Shown piece after piece: positions 8,761-17,513 of a stretch of DNA of 64,000 nt. Every line of letters starts with the position of its first letter. Positions within the stretch are counted from its first letter, which is position 1. A program made the translations under genes and the position numbers. This DNA comes from an uncultured Lachnospiraceae bacterium. Its GTDB lineage: Bacteria > Bacillota > Clostridia > Lachnospirales > Lachnospiraceae. A model generated the notes under the pieces. That model did not search any database. It was not told the DNA's origin and was given only the letters and a program-made list of their open reading frames with translations. The DNA lies in assembly GCA_945919795.1 (NCBI GenBank), contig CAMEJJ010000012.1, positions 1 through 64,000 on the forward strand, given 5' to 3'.

Positions 8761-9594
8761 CTACCAAATTGTACGTCCACCATCCAAAATGACGGTTGCC
8801 CCTGTCATATAAGAGCTTGCCTCAGACAGCATATAGAGCACGGTAGCCGGATATTCATCCGGTCTGGACATTCTTCCCATGGGAATTAACTCACTGATTT
8901 TCTGAACAAATTCTTCATTTTGTCCGTTTGAAAGAGATGCGGGGCAAAGTGTATTCACACGCACACCGCATTTTGCCCAATAGGTTGCCAGATATTTGGT
9001 CAGTCCCATGATTCCATGTTTTACGACCGAATAGGAAACAGGCTTTACCGTCTGCTCTTCTTCCGGCACGCCTTCTTTTTTATAAATATTCTGATTGGGT
9101 GAAATCACACCGTAATCCGAAGAAATATTGATGATAACACCCTTTTTCTGTTTTTCCATTTCATAACCAAAGACCTGACAGCAAAGAAATGCTCCCGTCA
9201 GACCAACGCGCATATCATCTTCCCAAATATCCAAAGGCAGATTATGAAAGCGCATAGCTCCGAGATTTTTGGATCCGCCCTCTACTTTCGGATTGTTGGC
9301 GGCATTGTTAATCAAACCGTCAATATGTCCGTATTTTTTAAGTAACTCATCCCGGATTGCTTCTAAGCAGGAACGGTTGGTAATATCCGCAACATAGGTT
9401 TCGATTGTACGGTCCGGATACTGTTGCAAAAATTCCGCTTTTACCTTTTTAAGCGGCTCTTCAAATATATCTAAGAGAACCGGAATTCCTTCGCCTTCTA
9501 AAACCGCTTCTGCATGTCTTCTTCCGATTAATCCGGCTCCTCCCGTAATGATGATTACCTGATCTTTGATTTTAAACTGGTCAAATATTGACAT
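8761..9594 (-). CDS. SDR family oxidoreductase, PtmA-like
   Basis: This 277-residue short-chain dehydrogenase has the Rossmann motif TGGAGLIG near the N-terminus, NNAA in the middle, an active-site Ser followed by YSVVKHG and a C-terminal DGG. The N-terminus (MSIFDQFKIKDQV) resembles SDR proteins of nonulosonate and flagellin-glycan loci such as PtmA. The ATG at 9594 is chosen over a TTG at 9600 because GGGGGAA sits 7 bases upstream of it. Its start overlaps the end of the Gfo/Idh/MocA gene by 14 bases, so the two are probably translated together and act on the same nucleotide sugar. No nonulosonate synthase or CMP-transferase gene is present here, so the sugar is not identified. Confidence 0.85.
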   Translation of the reverse strand: MSIFDQFKIKDQVIIITGGAGLIGRRHAEAVLEGEGIPVLLDIFEEPLKKVKAEFLQQYPDRTIETYVADITNRSCLEAIRDELLKKYGHIDGLINNAANNPKVEGGSKNLGAMRFHNLPLDIWEDDMRVGLTGAFLCCQVFGYEMEKQKKGVIINISSDYGVISPNQNIYKKEGVPEEEQTVKPVSYSVVKHGIMGLTKYLATYWAKCGVRVNTLCPASLSNGQNEEFVQKISELIPMGRMSRPDEYPATVLYMLSEASSYMTGATVILDGGRTIW

Positions 9595-10618
9595 GTACAA
9601 TTTCCCCCGTTTTCATGGATTCTTTGATTGCTAAAGCCATCTTCAGACTGACAATTCCGTCTTCTAAAGTGATAGCTTCGGGTGTATGATTTCTGATGCT
9701 GTCAAAAAACAATTTTAATTCTTCGATAAACATATCGTTACGTGAAAAGTTCGGAAACTCTGTTGTTTTGGTTTCATCCTTCACGGTTTTGGTCACGGTG
9801 TTCTTAATTAAATCAGCCCGGATTTTTCCATGCTCGCCGACTACTTTGATAAAACGGGAAGGAGGACTTTGATAAAAATCCGCATGCACTCTGGCTCCCA
9901 AAATCTGCCCATCATAATCCAAAGTAAAAATACCATCACAATTATCTTCGACATCGATAGATAAATCGCCCTGCGTACCACCAAATGCGTAAACCGTAAG
10001 CGGCTTTCCAAATAAGTAATACAGATAATCCATCTCGTGAACAAGTTGGTTGGTTACTACTCCACCACCCATATCTTTTCGTGCCATGTAAGTTTCTTTA
10101 TAATCTTCGTATGTGTGCATTGTGGTAAGTCTTTCTCCCACAACCGCCTCCACGGATAAAATACGGCCAATTTCTTTCTTTTGAAGAGTCTCTTTCACAG
10201 CACAGATCCCGGGATGAAAACGATTCTGATAACCCACAAATACTTTGACGTTGTTTTCACGAATTGCCTCTTTTAATTCATCCATACCCGTCATGTCATC
10301 CGAAATCGGCTTTTCTAAAAACAAATGGCATCCGGCTTTTGCACAGGCTGTCGCACAAGCAATATGGAGATTTGTTGGATTGGTAATAAAAGCTACCTCC
10401 GGTTTCTCATCCAATGCTTCTTCCAGGGTAGAAAAAGAAGTAATATGAAATTCCTCTTCCAGACTGACATTTTCCCGAATTTGCATTGTATCGGAAAAGG
10501 TTCGCTGCAGGCCTCTGACACGATAGGCAATGATTTCTGCCTCGTCTCCCAACACTCTTTTTATATTTCTCAAATGGCGCTGGCCAATACTGCCAAGACC
10601 AATCATTAATATTTTCAT
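9581..10618 (-). CDS. Gfo/Idh/MocA family oxidoreductase
   Basis: The 345-residue product has an N-terminal NAD(P)-binding motif (IGLGSIGQRHLRNI), the family EKP motif in FLEKPISDD, and a C-terminal substrate domain with GGGVVTNQLVHEMDYLYYLF, which supplies the usual catalytic His region. The family oxidises or epimerises sugars and sugar nucleotides. It overlaps the DUF2304 gene upstream by 4 bases (ATGA) and the SDR gene downstream by 14 bases, so it lies in a tightly packed operon. The pairing with an SDR suggests consecutive redox steps on one nucleotide sugar; this is inference. Confidence 0.88.
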   Translation of the reverse strand: MKILMIGLGSIGQRHLRNIKRVLGDEAEIIAYRVRGLQRTFSDTMQIRENVSLEEEFHITSFSTLEEALDEKPEVAFITNPTNLHIACATACAKAGCHLFLEKPISDDMTGMDELKEAIRENNVKVFVGYQNRFHPGICAVKETLQKKEIGRILSVEAVVGERLTTMHTYEDYKETYMARKDMGGGVVTNQLVHEMDYLYYLFGKPLTVYAFGGTQGDLSIDVEDNCDGIFTLDYDGQILGARVHADFYQSPPSRFIKVVGEHGKIRADLIKNTVTKTVKDETKTTEFPNFSRNDMFIEELKLFFDSIRNHTPEAITLEDGIVSLKMALAIKESMKTGEIVHVNI

Positions 10619-11016
10619 GATTTTACCTTCTTCTCATCATTTTCTTTCTCAGCAATTTGTTCTTCTTTGAATTGCAGTTTTTCTATCATTTCTTCCTGAA
10701 TGGCTAAGGCTTGGGATAATTTCTTCATACGCTCTGACATCCGTGACATGCTTACCGTCAGCCCAAAGATAATAACCAACGAAAAACAAAATCCCAGGAA
10801 AAAGATCATATTCACCGGTGCCCAGATACCCAGCGCATAGGATAGCTTTGTCAAAAGCACGGGAAAACAATCTAAAACCAGCACAAAGAAAATCGCAATC
10901 AGCCAGGATAACGCATACTTTAGTTCCAACTGACGCTTGCGAATCATATTAATCATAACCACCAGGGCAATCAGCAAAAAAACTGCAATAATAATCTGAA
11001 TTTTTAATGTCATCAT
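10615..11016 (-). CDS. DUF2304 family small membrane protein
   Basis: The 133-residue product has three hydrophobic segments (about residues 5-23, 32-52 and 66-88) and then a charged, probably coiled-coil tail rich in Lys and Glu. The pattern fits DUF2304, whose genes usually accompany DPM1-like glycosyltransferases. The gene starts 16 bases after the GT2 gene at 11033-11728 and overlaps the following oxidoreductase gene by 4 bases. A plausible role is a membrane partner for the GT2 enzyme, but no activity has been shown for the family that I know of. Confidence 0.8.
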   Translation of the reverse strand: MMTLKIQIIIAVFLLIALVVMINMIRKRQLELKYALSWLIAIFFVLVLDCFPVLLTKLSYALGIWAPVNMIFFLGFCFSLVIIFGLTVSMSRMSERMKKLSQALAIQEEMIEKLQFKEEQIAEKENDEKKVKS

Positions 11017-11032
11017 ATTCTGCCTGTCCTCT

Positions 11033-11728
11033 TTATTTTCTTAGCATCTCCAAAAAGATAGCAAGGCTAACCTTAATCATGTAATAAATACTCTTGAGTG
11101 GCGAAATAGAAGATGTTCCTTCCATACGCTTTCTCATAATAACCGGATATTCCATCACTTTTTTTTCGGAATTAATAATGGCCACTACACTTTCCGGCTC
11201 CGGATAATCCTTGGGATAAGATTCACTGTACATAGCAAGAATGTCCCGGTTTATCATACGCATACCGGAAGTCGGATCGGTAATTTTCTGTCCTGTCAAA
11301 AGCTTGATCAATGCCGAAAAATAGCGAATCCCAAATCGCCGCATTCCGGTGGACTGAAACCCTACTTTTTCTAAAAAACGGGAACCAATCAGCATATCGG
11401 CATTTTGTTCTATCATATAATCACGCATTTCTTGCAGGTATTTTGCATCATGCTGTCCATCTCCGTCGAACTGGATGGCATAGTCATATCCATTTTTATA
11501 TGCATATAAAAAACCGGTCTGCACAGCTCCGCCAATTCCTAAATTAACCGGCAAATTCAGCACATGAAGATGATGTTCTCTGCAAACGGAAAGTGTATGA
11601 TCTGTAGAGCAATCATTGATGATCACATAATCAAATTCCGGTGCATGCTCACAGATATCCTGCACGGTTTTTACAATGCTCTTTTCTTCATTGTACGCCG
11701 GAATAATGACAATACTTTTTATTTCCAT
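11033..11728 (-). CDS. DPM1-like GT2 glycosyltransferase (polyprenyl-phosphate sugar synthase type)
   Basis: The 231-residue single-domain GT-A enzyme shows VIIPAYNEEKSI at the N-terminus, INDCSTD for nucleotide binding, FDGDGQHD as the metal-binding DXD region, and DPTSGMRMI, characteristic of dolichol-phosphate mannose synthase relatives. Such enzymes transfer a sugar from a nucleotide donor to polyprenyl phosphate on the cytoplasmic face, supplying GT-C transferases outside. It pairs with the DUF2304 gene immediately downstream. The same pair recurs at 11904-12974. The sugar is unknown. Confidence 0.88.
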   Translation of the reverse strand: MEIKSIVIIPAYNEEKSIVKTVQDICEHAPEFDYVIINDCSTDHTLSVCREHHLHVLNLPVNLGIGGAVQTGFLYAYKNGYDYAIQFDGDGQHDAKYLQEMRDYMIEQNADMLIGSRFLEKVGFQSTGMRRFGIRYFSALIKLLTGQKITDPTSGMRMINRDILAMYSESYPKDYPEPESVVAIINSEKKVMEYPVIMRKRMEGTSSISPLKSIYYMIKVSLAIFLEMLRK

Positions 11729-11772
11729 ATTTTCTGATACTTTCTATATGTCGTTTTCTTTTTCCATTTTAC

Positions 11773-11906
11773 AATTGTGTTCCCACAAAATTTCTTTTTC
11801 CAATTTTGCCATCGTGTTCCCACAAAATTTCTTTTTTGTCTTCCCACAAAATTTGCCTATTCTATCACAGATGCATGCTCACTTGGATAACAACGTAACA
11901 GTACTA
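11773..11906. repeat. Three short direct repeats plus a half copy of the 150-bp palindromic element
   Basis: TTCCCACAAAATTT occurs three times between 11779 and 11854. From about 11845 to 11906 the sequence matches one arm of the palindromic element found at 17352-17501 and 55834-55995: TATTCTATCACAGA, then CACTTGGAT, then ACAACGTAACAGTACTA. It stops at the centre of the element. The TAG stop of the DUF2304 gene (11904-11906) lies within this half copy. Confidence 0.75.
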
Positions 11907-12278
11907 GCATAGCTCATCGGCATTCTTTTCGCATCCGTCGTTTTCTTCCGCCTTCTTTTTCATAATAGCTGATTCCTGAGCCAGAATACCAATTTTATAT
12001 TCCATCTGGGAAATCTTGATGGACTGGGAAAACACCTTGACCAGCAATAGGAAAATCATAGCCAGATAAATCAGATTAACCGGCGATTCGATGCCCAGAA
12101 TGCGTGCCAAAATCATGGCAAGCTCAGGGAAAATACTCAATACCACAACGATCAGGATAAACATAAACCAATAAATGGCGTTTTCAATTTTCATCTGTGA
12201 TTTCCGAATCTGATGAACCGCATAAACGGCTGCCAGAAAAGACATCACAATCAATAATATTCTTAAGTATAAAGACAT
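11904..12278 (-). CDS. DUF2304 family small membrane protein (second copy)
   Basis: This 124-residue protein has the same layout as the protein at 10615-11016: three membrane segments (about residues 5-22, 33-53 and 68-84) and a polar, Lys/Glu-rich tail. It follows the second DPM1-like gene by 3 bases, so the two are certainly co-transcribed. Its last codons and stop are provided by a half copy of a palindromic repeat, suggesting that the original C-terminus was truncated or replaced. Function is unknown beyond its regular partnership with GT2 enzymes. Confidence 0.8.
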   Translation of the reverse strand: MSLYLRILLIVMSFLAAVYAVHQIRKSQMKIENAIYWFMFILIVVVLSIFPELAMILARILGIESPVNLIYLAMIFLLLVKVFSQSIKISQMEYKIGILAQESAIMKKKAEENDGCEKNADELC

Positions 12279-12281
12279 CGT

Positions 12282-12974
12282 TTACCTCTTTCTAAATCCC
12301 TGAATGAAAAGAATGGAGAAACTCATCAAAATCATATATTTCATGGATCTGGTAAAATTAAGATAGCTTTCTCCTGCCACTCTTTCATCCATCTGTACCT
12401 GTACTTCTTTTACCCGGACACCTTTTTTAATCAGGTAGGAAATGGTATCGGGCTCCGGTCCGTAATTAATATTCAAAGCAAATTCTTTGATGATATCCCT
12501 ATTAAACATGCGCATACCGGAGGTCGGATCATTCAATCGGAATCCGGTGGACAATTTGATAAAAGCGGAAATCACATTACTGCCAAGCATTCGCAAAGAA
12601 TGCGGTTTCTTTTGGGTTACAAAACGGGAACCGATAACAATCTGCGCGTTATCCTTGTCTAACTCTTCTGCAAGCTTTTCGATAAACTCCGGGCGATGCT
12701 GTCCGTCTCCGTCAATCTGGATGGCAGCATCATAACCGTTCTGCCATGCGTAGCGCATGCCTGCCTGTACTGCGCCGGACAGTCCGAGATTAATCGGTAA
12801 ATCAATCAAATGAAACCCTTTTTCTTTGCAGATTTTTGCCGTATCATCTTTCGAACCGTCGTTGATTACCACATAGTCATATTGTGGATAATTCTCAATC
12901 AGATTATTTACGACCCGTTCTATATTCAGTTCTTCATTATAAGCGGGTATCATAATGAGTATTTTCATTTTCAT
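12282..12974 (-). CDS. DPM1-like GT2 glycosyltransferase (second copy)
   Basis: The 230-residue enzyme has MIPAYNEELNIERVV, INDGSKDDT, IDGDGQHRPEF and DPTSGMRMFNRD, the same order of motifs as the enzyme at 11033-11728. It probably makes a second polyprenyl-phosphate sugar on the cytoplasmic face. The C-terminal 25 residues are hydrophobic and may touch the membrane. The two copies have diverged well beyond a recent duplication, which suggests different donor sugars; that is inference. Confidence 0.88.
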   Translation of the reverse strand: MKMKILIMIPAYNEELNIERVVNNLIENYPQYDYVVINDGSKDDTAKICKEKGFHLIDLPINLGLSGAVQAGMRYAWQNGYDAAIQIDGDGQHRPEFIEKLAEELDKDNAQIVIGSRFVTQKKPHSLRMLGSNVISAFIKLSTGFRLNDPTSGMRMFNRDIIKEFALNINYGPEPDTISYLIKKGVRVKEVQVQMDERVAGESYLNFTRSMKYMILMSFSILFIQGFRKR

Positions 12975-13004
12975 CCTCTTACAGTTTTATCAATATTCTC
13001 AATC

Positions 13005-13778
13005 TCAGAGTTTTTTTGCCTTCACAAATTGCATCAGCACGATCAGGGTTCTTTTTACTGTGATAAAAAAAGCACCTTTCATCTGATTTTCTTCCAGAGC
13101 CCTCTTTCCCTCCTGAAAGGACAGAATGTAATTTTTCAGCCCTCCGGAACTGGTTCCTCCATAAAACATGTGTACCAAAACCTCGGGAATATAGGAAAGT
13201 CTGACTTGATTATCTTTTAAAATCCGAATCATGTACTCATAATCTGCCGCAATCCTATAATCCGTCTTATAAACACCAAATTTGTCATAGACTTCTTTTT
13301 TTAAATAAAGTGTAGGATGTGCCGGCATCCAGCCGTCGCGAATGGTCTTTGTATTACCCATTTTCCATTCCCTTACAGGATTATCCTGTTCATCCACATA
13401 ATATAAATCTCCGTGGACTCCATCAGTTCCTTCTTTTTCCATAACAGAAACCATATCAGACAAAACATGAGAGTGGGAAAATTTATCAAACATCGGACCT
13501 ATGATATCACCGGTTGCCATGCGGATTCCTTTGTTCAGTGCATCATAAATACCGTTATCTTTTTCCGATATCCACTTCACTTCCCGTTCCGGCCATCCAT
13601 AGGAAAAGTCCTGTTCCAGTTCCTTTAGATATTCTGCCGTTCCATCCGTGGAACCACCGTCCACGATGATATACTCCAATCTGGGATAATCCTGATTTTT
13701 AATACCTTCCACCACTTTTTTCAGATGGCTGACATCCTGATAGGTGGTTGTTATAATTGAAATTTTTTTATCACTCAT
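13005..13778 (-). CDS. GT2 family glycosyltransferase
   Basis: The 257-residue GT-A enzyme begins ISIITTTYQDVSHLKKVVEG, then has IVDGGSTDGT and KDNGIYDALNKG, typical of WcaA-like family 2 transferases. WMPAHPTLYLKKE and DYRIAADYEYMIRIL follow, as in enzymes that extend polysaccharide repeat units. The protein is soluble and likely acts on a lipid-linked glycan in the cytoplasm. Its start overlaps the end of the membrane-anchored protein gene at 13771 by 8 bases. Donor and acceptor cannot be read from the sequence. Confidence 0.86.
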   Translation of the reverse strand: MSDKKISIITTTYQDVSHLKKVVEGIKNQDYPRLEYIIVDGGSTDGTAEYLKELEQDFSYGWPEREVKWISEKDNGIYDALNKGIRMATGDIIGPMFDKFSHSHVLSDMVSVMEKEGTDGVHGDLYYVDEQDNPVREWKMGNTKTIRDGWMPAHPTLYLKKEVYDKFGVYKTDYRIAADYEYMIRILKDNQVRLSYIPEVLVHMFYGGTSSGGLKNYILSFQEGKRALEENQMKGAFFITVKRTLIVLMQFVKAKKL

Positions 13779-14760
13779 CTGTCTTTATCCTTTGCTCCGA
13801 AATCAAATGACATAAAATACCGCAAATGGCATTTTCCACTTTCTGAGGGCTGTTTTCGGATTTTGTCATCAGGGCATTGGGCACAATCCACACATTATCA
13901 TCATCAATATAGGTTTTCTCAAGATCGGAAACCAGATGAAATACCATGGTTTTTTCCGCATAGGCCCATCTTTGAATCTGATGTCCTTCTTCATCTATCT
14001 GCGCTTCTTCTTCCACATTGCTTCCCGGATAAGACGGTTCCACAATCAAAATGGGGATTTCCCCATACAACTCTTTAATCTGAGGTGTCAGCTCCGTAAT
14101 ATGCTCCATGGTCGCATCCAGATCGGAATAAACCTCATAGGAAGAAGGAAATACCAATACCGCATTGGGCTGTTGTTCTCCTTCGGGATCGATGCGGATC
14201 TGTTTTATTTTATCGGGCAGTTCCTCTTCATTTTCACAATACACCACCGGATGAATCATACCAATTGCTTCCAAATCTTTCTCATCATCGAGATAATCAG
14301 GGACAATATGAAGCATCGTGGTCTTTGCTGCCAGTTCATCGAGTGCAAGATCATAAATATATAAGGTCACTTCATAATCACCGGGATTTGAATTTGCCGG
14401 AATTTCAAAACGGTCGTTACGGCTATTTCCAATCGGAGCATCCCAGTGAAATGCATAATTGTTATGGTTGATGCCATAAACCACCGAACTATTATAAATA
14501 TCGGTTCCCTGCGATTCACATACATAGATATCATCCGGCAGATAAAAACGGATCAACGGCTCATCCGCTTTTTTTGATAATGTTTCATTTACACTGTCCA
14601 ATTGCTCACTCTGAGCATCAACAGTTTTTTGTATCGAATCAATTTCTTCTTTTAGCTTTGCATTATCACTTTGTAGCATTTTAATAAAAAATGCCTCCGT
14701 CACACAGCATATGACAAGTAAAACAGCAAGGATTACTGTAAAGATTCTCTTTTTAATCAT
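13771..14760 (-). CDS. Membrane-anchored extracytoplasmic protein of unknown function
   Basis: I do not recognise this 329-residue protein with confidence. It has an uncleaved N-terminal anchor (about residues 6-27), a coiled coil (about 29-65), a beta-rich domain (about 70-155, ending in GDYEVTLYIYDL) and a C-terminal alpha/beta domain (about 165-325). The last part recalls an SGNH-hydrolase fold by layout (a late Asn-Ala-Leu after a strand, then a final helix), but no GDS nucleophile motif or terminal DxxH is visible, so it may be an inactive relative or something else. The gene lies between the 846-residue GT-C protein (20 bases upstream) and a GT2 gene that it overlaps by 8 bases, so a role in extracellular glycan assembly is likely. 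Confidence 0.75.
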   Translation of the reverse strand: MIKKRIFTVILAVLLVICCVTEAFFIKMLQSDNAKLKEEIDSIQKTVDAQSEQLDSVNETLSKKADEPLIRFYLPDDIYVCESQGTDIYNSSVVYGINHNNYAFHWDAPIGNSRNDRFEIPANSNPGDYEVTLYIYDLALDELAAKTTMLHIVPDYLDDEKDLEAIGMIHPVVYCENEEELPDKIKQIRIDPEGEQQPNAVLVFPSSYEVYSDLDATMEHITELTPQIKELYGEIPILIVEPSYPGSNVEEEAQIDEEGHQIQRWAYAEKTMVFHLVSDLEKTYIDDDNVWIVPNALMTKSENSPQKVENAICGILCHLISEQRIKTDE

Positions 14761-14780
14761 ATCGCTACCTCATATAGGAT

Positions 14781-17321
14781 TTATTCATTTTGAAAGAAAC
14801 CCATTACTTCTAGTTTACAACAAATTCCCATAAATAGGAAGATAAGGAATAAACAAGTCACAAAAAAGATATAACCGGTAGGTGTCGCATAGCTTTTTTC
14901 TGTTTCATTTGACAAAAGGAACAACAAGGAAGAATCTGTCTTTGTGGTCTCAGAATCCCTGACGATTTCCAGACTGCCACCCGGATAAGGGGTGTAGCCG
15001 TACATATGATATCGTACAAATTGCAGATCACTATCCGGACTTCCTGCTACTTTCTTTATGGAAATCACAGCTTCCTTATTCGGTGTTACCGTCTCGAAAT
15101 CAAAGATTCCGGCTCCATTATAGCCACTTTGTGCCGCAACAATCTGCTCTTTAAAATAGATTTCCGTTCCGTCTCTGCTGCCAAAAACAATCTCATAGAC
15201 CGAATCATTTTCTTCGCCCAAAGGATTTCGCCACTGGATTACCAAATGATTACAAGAGCCATCCAAGGTCAGATTTTGGATTAAGGTCTCCCCGTCATCC
15301 ACCCAAAACGGTTCATTGGCCAAAATCTGTGTTGCCACTGTTTGTGACTGATGAAAGGGGTGATTTACAAAAACAGAATATCTGCAGATACTCCATGCGG
15401 CAAATGCAAAAGCTGCTGCCAGTCCTAAAAGCCAAAACCATTTATTTTGATTTTTAAATGCATTCACTTGCTTTGATCGTCCGAAATGTTTATTTTTTTC
15501 TGTCTTTATACATCCATCTTCTTTTTTCTGCATGTCGGATTGCCCGAAGCATCCATCTTCCATCAGCTGCTTGTCGGATTGCCCAATACATCCATCTTCC
15601 ATCAGCTGCATACCGGTAAGTCCCAAAAACAGCATAACCGGCATAAACGGAACACTATACTGCTCGGATGCTTCCCATAAAACATAAAACAGGATTGCCC
15701 CAAGCAACACAAGGAGAAAATAGAAAAGCTCACGATACCGCGATACATGAAATACGTCTTTATTACAACCGGCTTTGAGCATCACCCCAACGGACATTAA
15801 AATGCCCAACATCAGAAACAGGTAATACCCCTGATGCCAAAGAATGAACAAATCCTTATGGTTTCCAAAAAGTGCATCATACAATTTTCCTGTTTTGTAT
15901 CCGTCTGAAAGAAAGGTCGTGTAACCGTTCATCCCATCCCCAAAGGTTCGTTTTACCTTTGTCAAAACCAATTCTGCATATCCATTTATTCCCATCGTCT
16001 GCAATTTTTCACGCATTCTTTCCGAAACCGCAGCCTTTTTTTCCTCTTTTGTTGCAAAAGAAGCCGTAAATTCTTCATCCTCCGCATTGTGTCCACCGGG
16101 CGGTGTCAGTGACATCATAATCCAGTGTGTTGTAGGAAAAGCAGTATTGGTTGTATCTATTCCCACAAAATTTATCATCGATGTATGAGTGATCTGCGAT
16201 GATAAAACGGCAACCAGTGCGATTAGGATTGTCTTAACTGCCAGCCTCTTTTTCTCCGTTACTCCGGTAAGTAAGCGAAAGATAACCACTATCAGGGCCG
16301 CGATAGCGAAAATAATGGCTGTTGCACGCAGTTCATAACCTATGCCAAGCAAAATTCCTGCAATGCCCCATCTTATGATTGTTTGAACTTTTTTTGTTTT
16401 CTTCTTTGTCTGTGTCTCTTCCTGCTTTTTTGCCTTTACTTCCTCTTCGCTTATTTCAGATTTTGTTTCTTTTCTTGTTTTTTCTCCTATTTCTCCTCTT
16501 GTTTCTGCTATGATTTCTTCTATTTTTTCCCCTTTTTCTGTATTATCTTTTCCCTTAAGTAACAGTACCAGAAACCCCATCGTAAAAATCCACGACAGCG
16601 TTATCGTATAGTAATAGGATACCCCCAGATAAAGAAAAGGATTACAAAACAGCAGAAAACGCATTCGACAAAGAAGCGCTTCTCTTTCCTGCTCTGACCT
16701 TATTTTTTTCCCAAACAGGGATTCTATATGAAATTTTTTCAAAATAGAAATCAAAAGAATAAGAGATAAATCCATCAGAATCGTATTAAATGTGTTAAAC
16801 AGAAGCGGCCTGTCCGCAACCGGAATGTTGAAAAAATTTGCCAAGTGAACCAGAACTGCCGTCAGAAATACAAACAGATTTTGATTGGGATATACCGACA
16901 GATAATAATACGCCTCTTCTGCAACACTGTTTTGTTCAGCGAGGGAAGCTGCCGCACCAATGACAAATCCGCTGTCCCACTTATAATAGCTACGGATATA
17001 AAACAGAAAAAAAGCCTGTATCATTATAAAGACAATCCACATCCCCAGATTGATACATTTAATACTTTTTTGCGTACACTTTTTTAAAAAAAGCCCCACG
17101 ATATGAAAAAGAAACCCAAAAAAGAGCAGAGCAAATCCCGCCAAAAAGATACGCTCTGCCTTATTTGCAAATGAATAGATAAATCCGGCATCTGAATAAG
17201 AATCAAAACCGTTTACAAACAGAAAAAACAGTACGACAAAAAGGACTGCCATTATCACAATGACAGACATTCTGATCACTTTTTCTGTAACTGTTTTAAC
17301 TGTGTTTGCTTTCATGCTCAT
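14781..17321 (-). CDS. GT-C-like polytopic membrane glycosyltransferase with C-terminal exposed domain
   Basis: The 846-residue product has roughly a dozen membrane segments, a first large loop with KWDSGFVIGAA, a later TTHWIMMSLTPPGGHN motif and a C-terminal beta-rich domain closed by a final membrane helix. It is a paralogue of the protein at 3591-5837. Two charged inserts are striking: a Lys/Glu stretch of about 65 residues (nucleotides about 16390-16590), and a stretch with 13-residue repeats containing MEDGC (nucleotides about 15500-15630, 39-base period, about 2.5 copies). Both are predicted to face the cytoplasm. An alternative start two codons in (17315) is possible. The family has glycan transfer from lipid carriers as its usual role; the sugar is unknown. 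Confidence 0.82.
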   Translation of the reverse strand: MSMKANTVKTVTEKVIRMSVIVIMAVLFVVLFFLFVNGFDSYSDAGFIYSFANKAERIFLAGFALLFFGFLFHIVGLFLKKCTQKSIKCINLGMWIVFIMIQAFFLFYIRSYYKWDSGFVIGAAASLAEQNSVAEEAYYYLSVYPNQNLFVFLTAVLVHLANFFNIPVADRPLLFNTFNTILMDLSLILLISILKKFHIESLFGKKIRSEQEREALLCRMRFLLFCNPFLYLGVSYYYTITLSWIFTMGFLVLLLKGKDNTEKGEKIEEIIAETRGEIGEKTRKETKSEISEEEVKAKKQEETQTKKKTKKVQTIIRWGIAGILLGIGYELRATAIIFAIAALIVVIFRLLTGVTEKKRLAVKTILIALVAVLSSQITHTSMINFVGIDTTNTAFPTTHWIMMSLTPPGGHNAEDEEFTASFATKEEKKAAVSERMREKLQTMGINGYAELVLTKVKRTFGDGMNGYTTFLSDGYKTGKLYDALFGNHKDLFILWHQGYYLFLMLGILMSVGVMLKAGCNKDVFHVSRYRELFYFLLVLLGAILFYVLWEASEQYSVPFMPVMLFLGLTGMQLMEDGCIGQSDKQLMEDGCFGQSDMQKKEDGCIKTEKNKHFGRSKQVNAFKNQNKWFWLLGLAAAFAFAAWSICRYSVFVNHPFHQSQTVATQILANEPFWVDDGETLIQNLTLDGSCNHLVIQWRNPLGEENDSVYEIVFGSRDGTEIYFKEQIVAAQSGYNGAGIFDFETVTPNKEAVISIKKVAGSPDSDLQFVRYHMYGYTPYPGGSLEIVRDSETTKTDSSLLFLLSNETEKSYATPTGYIFFVTCLFLIFLFMGICCKLEVMGFFQNE

Positions 17322-17351
17322 TAATTTGCGTTTTTCCTATATCAATTTTTA

Positions 17352-17501
17352 TTTTGCAGCTGACGAATTTGCTATTCTACTCACAGACTGTATGACAACG
17401 TCAGCACTTAATGAGCAATTTATTGCGAATTTAGTACTGTTACGTTGTCATCCAAGTGAGAACGCGTCTGTGATAGAATGGTAAATTCGTCAGCCACAAA
17501 A
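17352..17501. repeat. 150-bp imperfect palindromic element, copy 1
   Basis: The element lies 12 bases after the stop of the GT4 gene. Its outer arms (from TTTTGCAGCTGACGAATTT at 17352) are reverse-complementary to the right end (AAATTCGTCAGCCACAAAA ending at 17501). Inside are TATTCTA and TCACAGAC arms, ACAACGT arms and a central GCAATTTATTGC. The right arm has about 13 extra bases (around CTCACTTGGA in reverse complement) not matched on the left. The inner 108 bases are almost identical to the copy at 55834-55995. Confidence 0.85.
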
Positions 17502-17513
17502 CGAAAACAATCC

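Noticed and set aside
14781-17321. Pseudogene caused by repeat insertions in the 846-residue GT-C protein
   Set aside because: All repeat units are multiples of three bases, and the frame is open from start to stop with intact motifs on both sides of the inserts.
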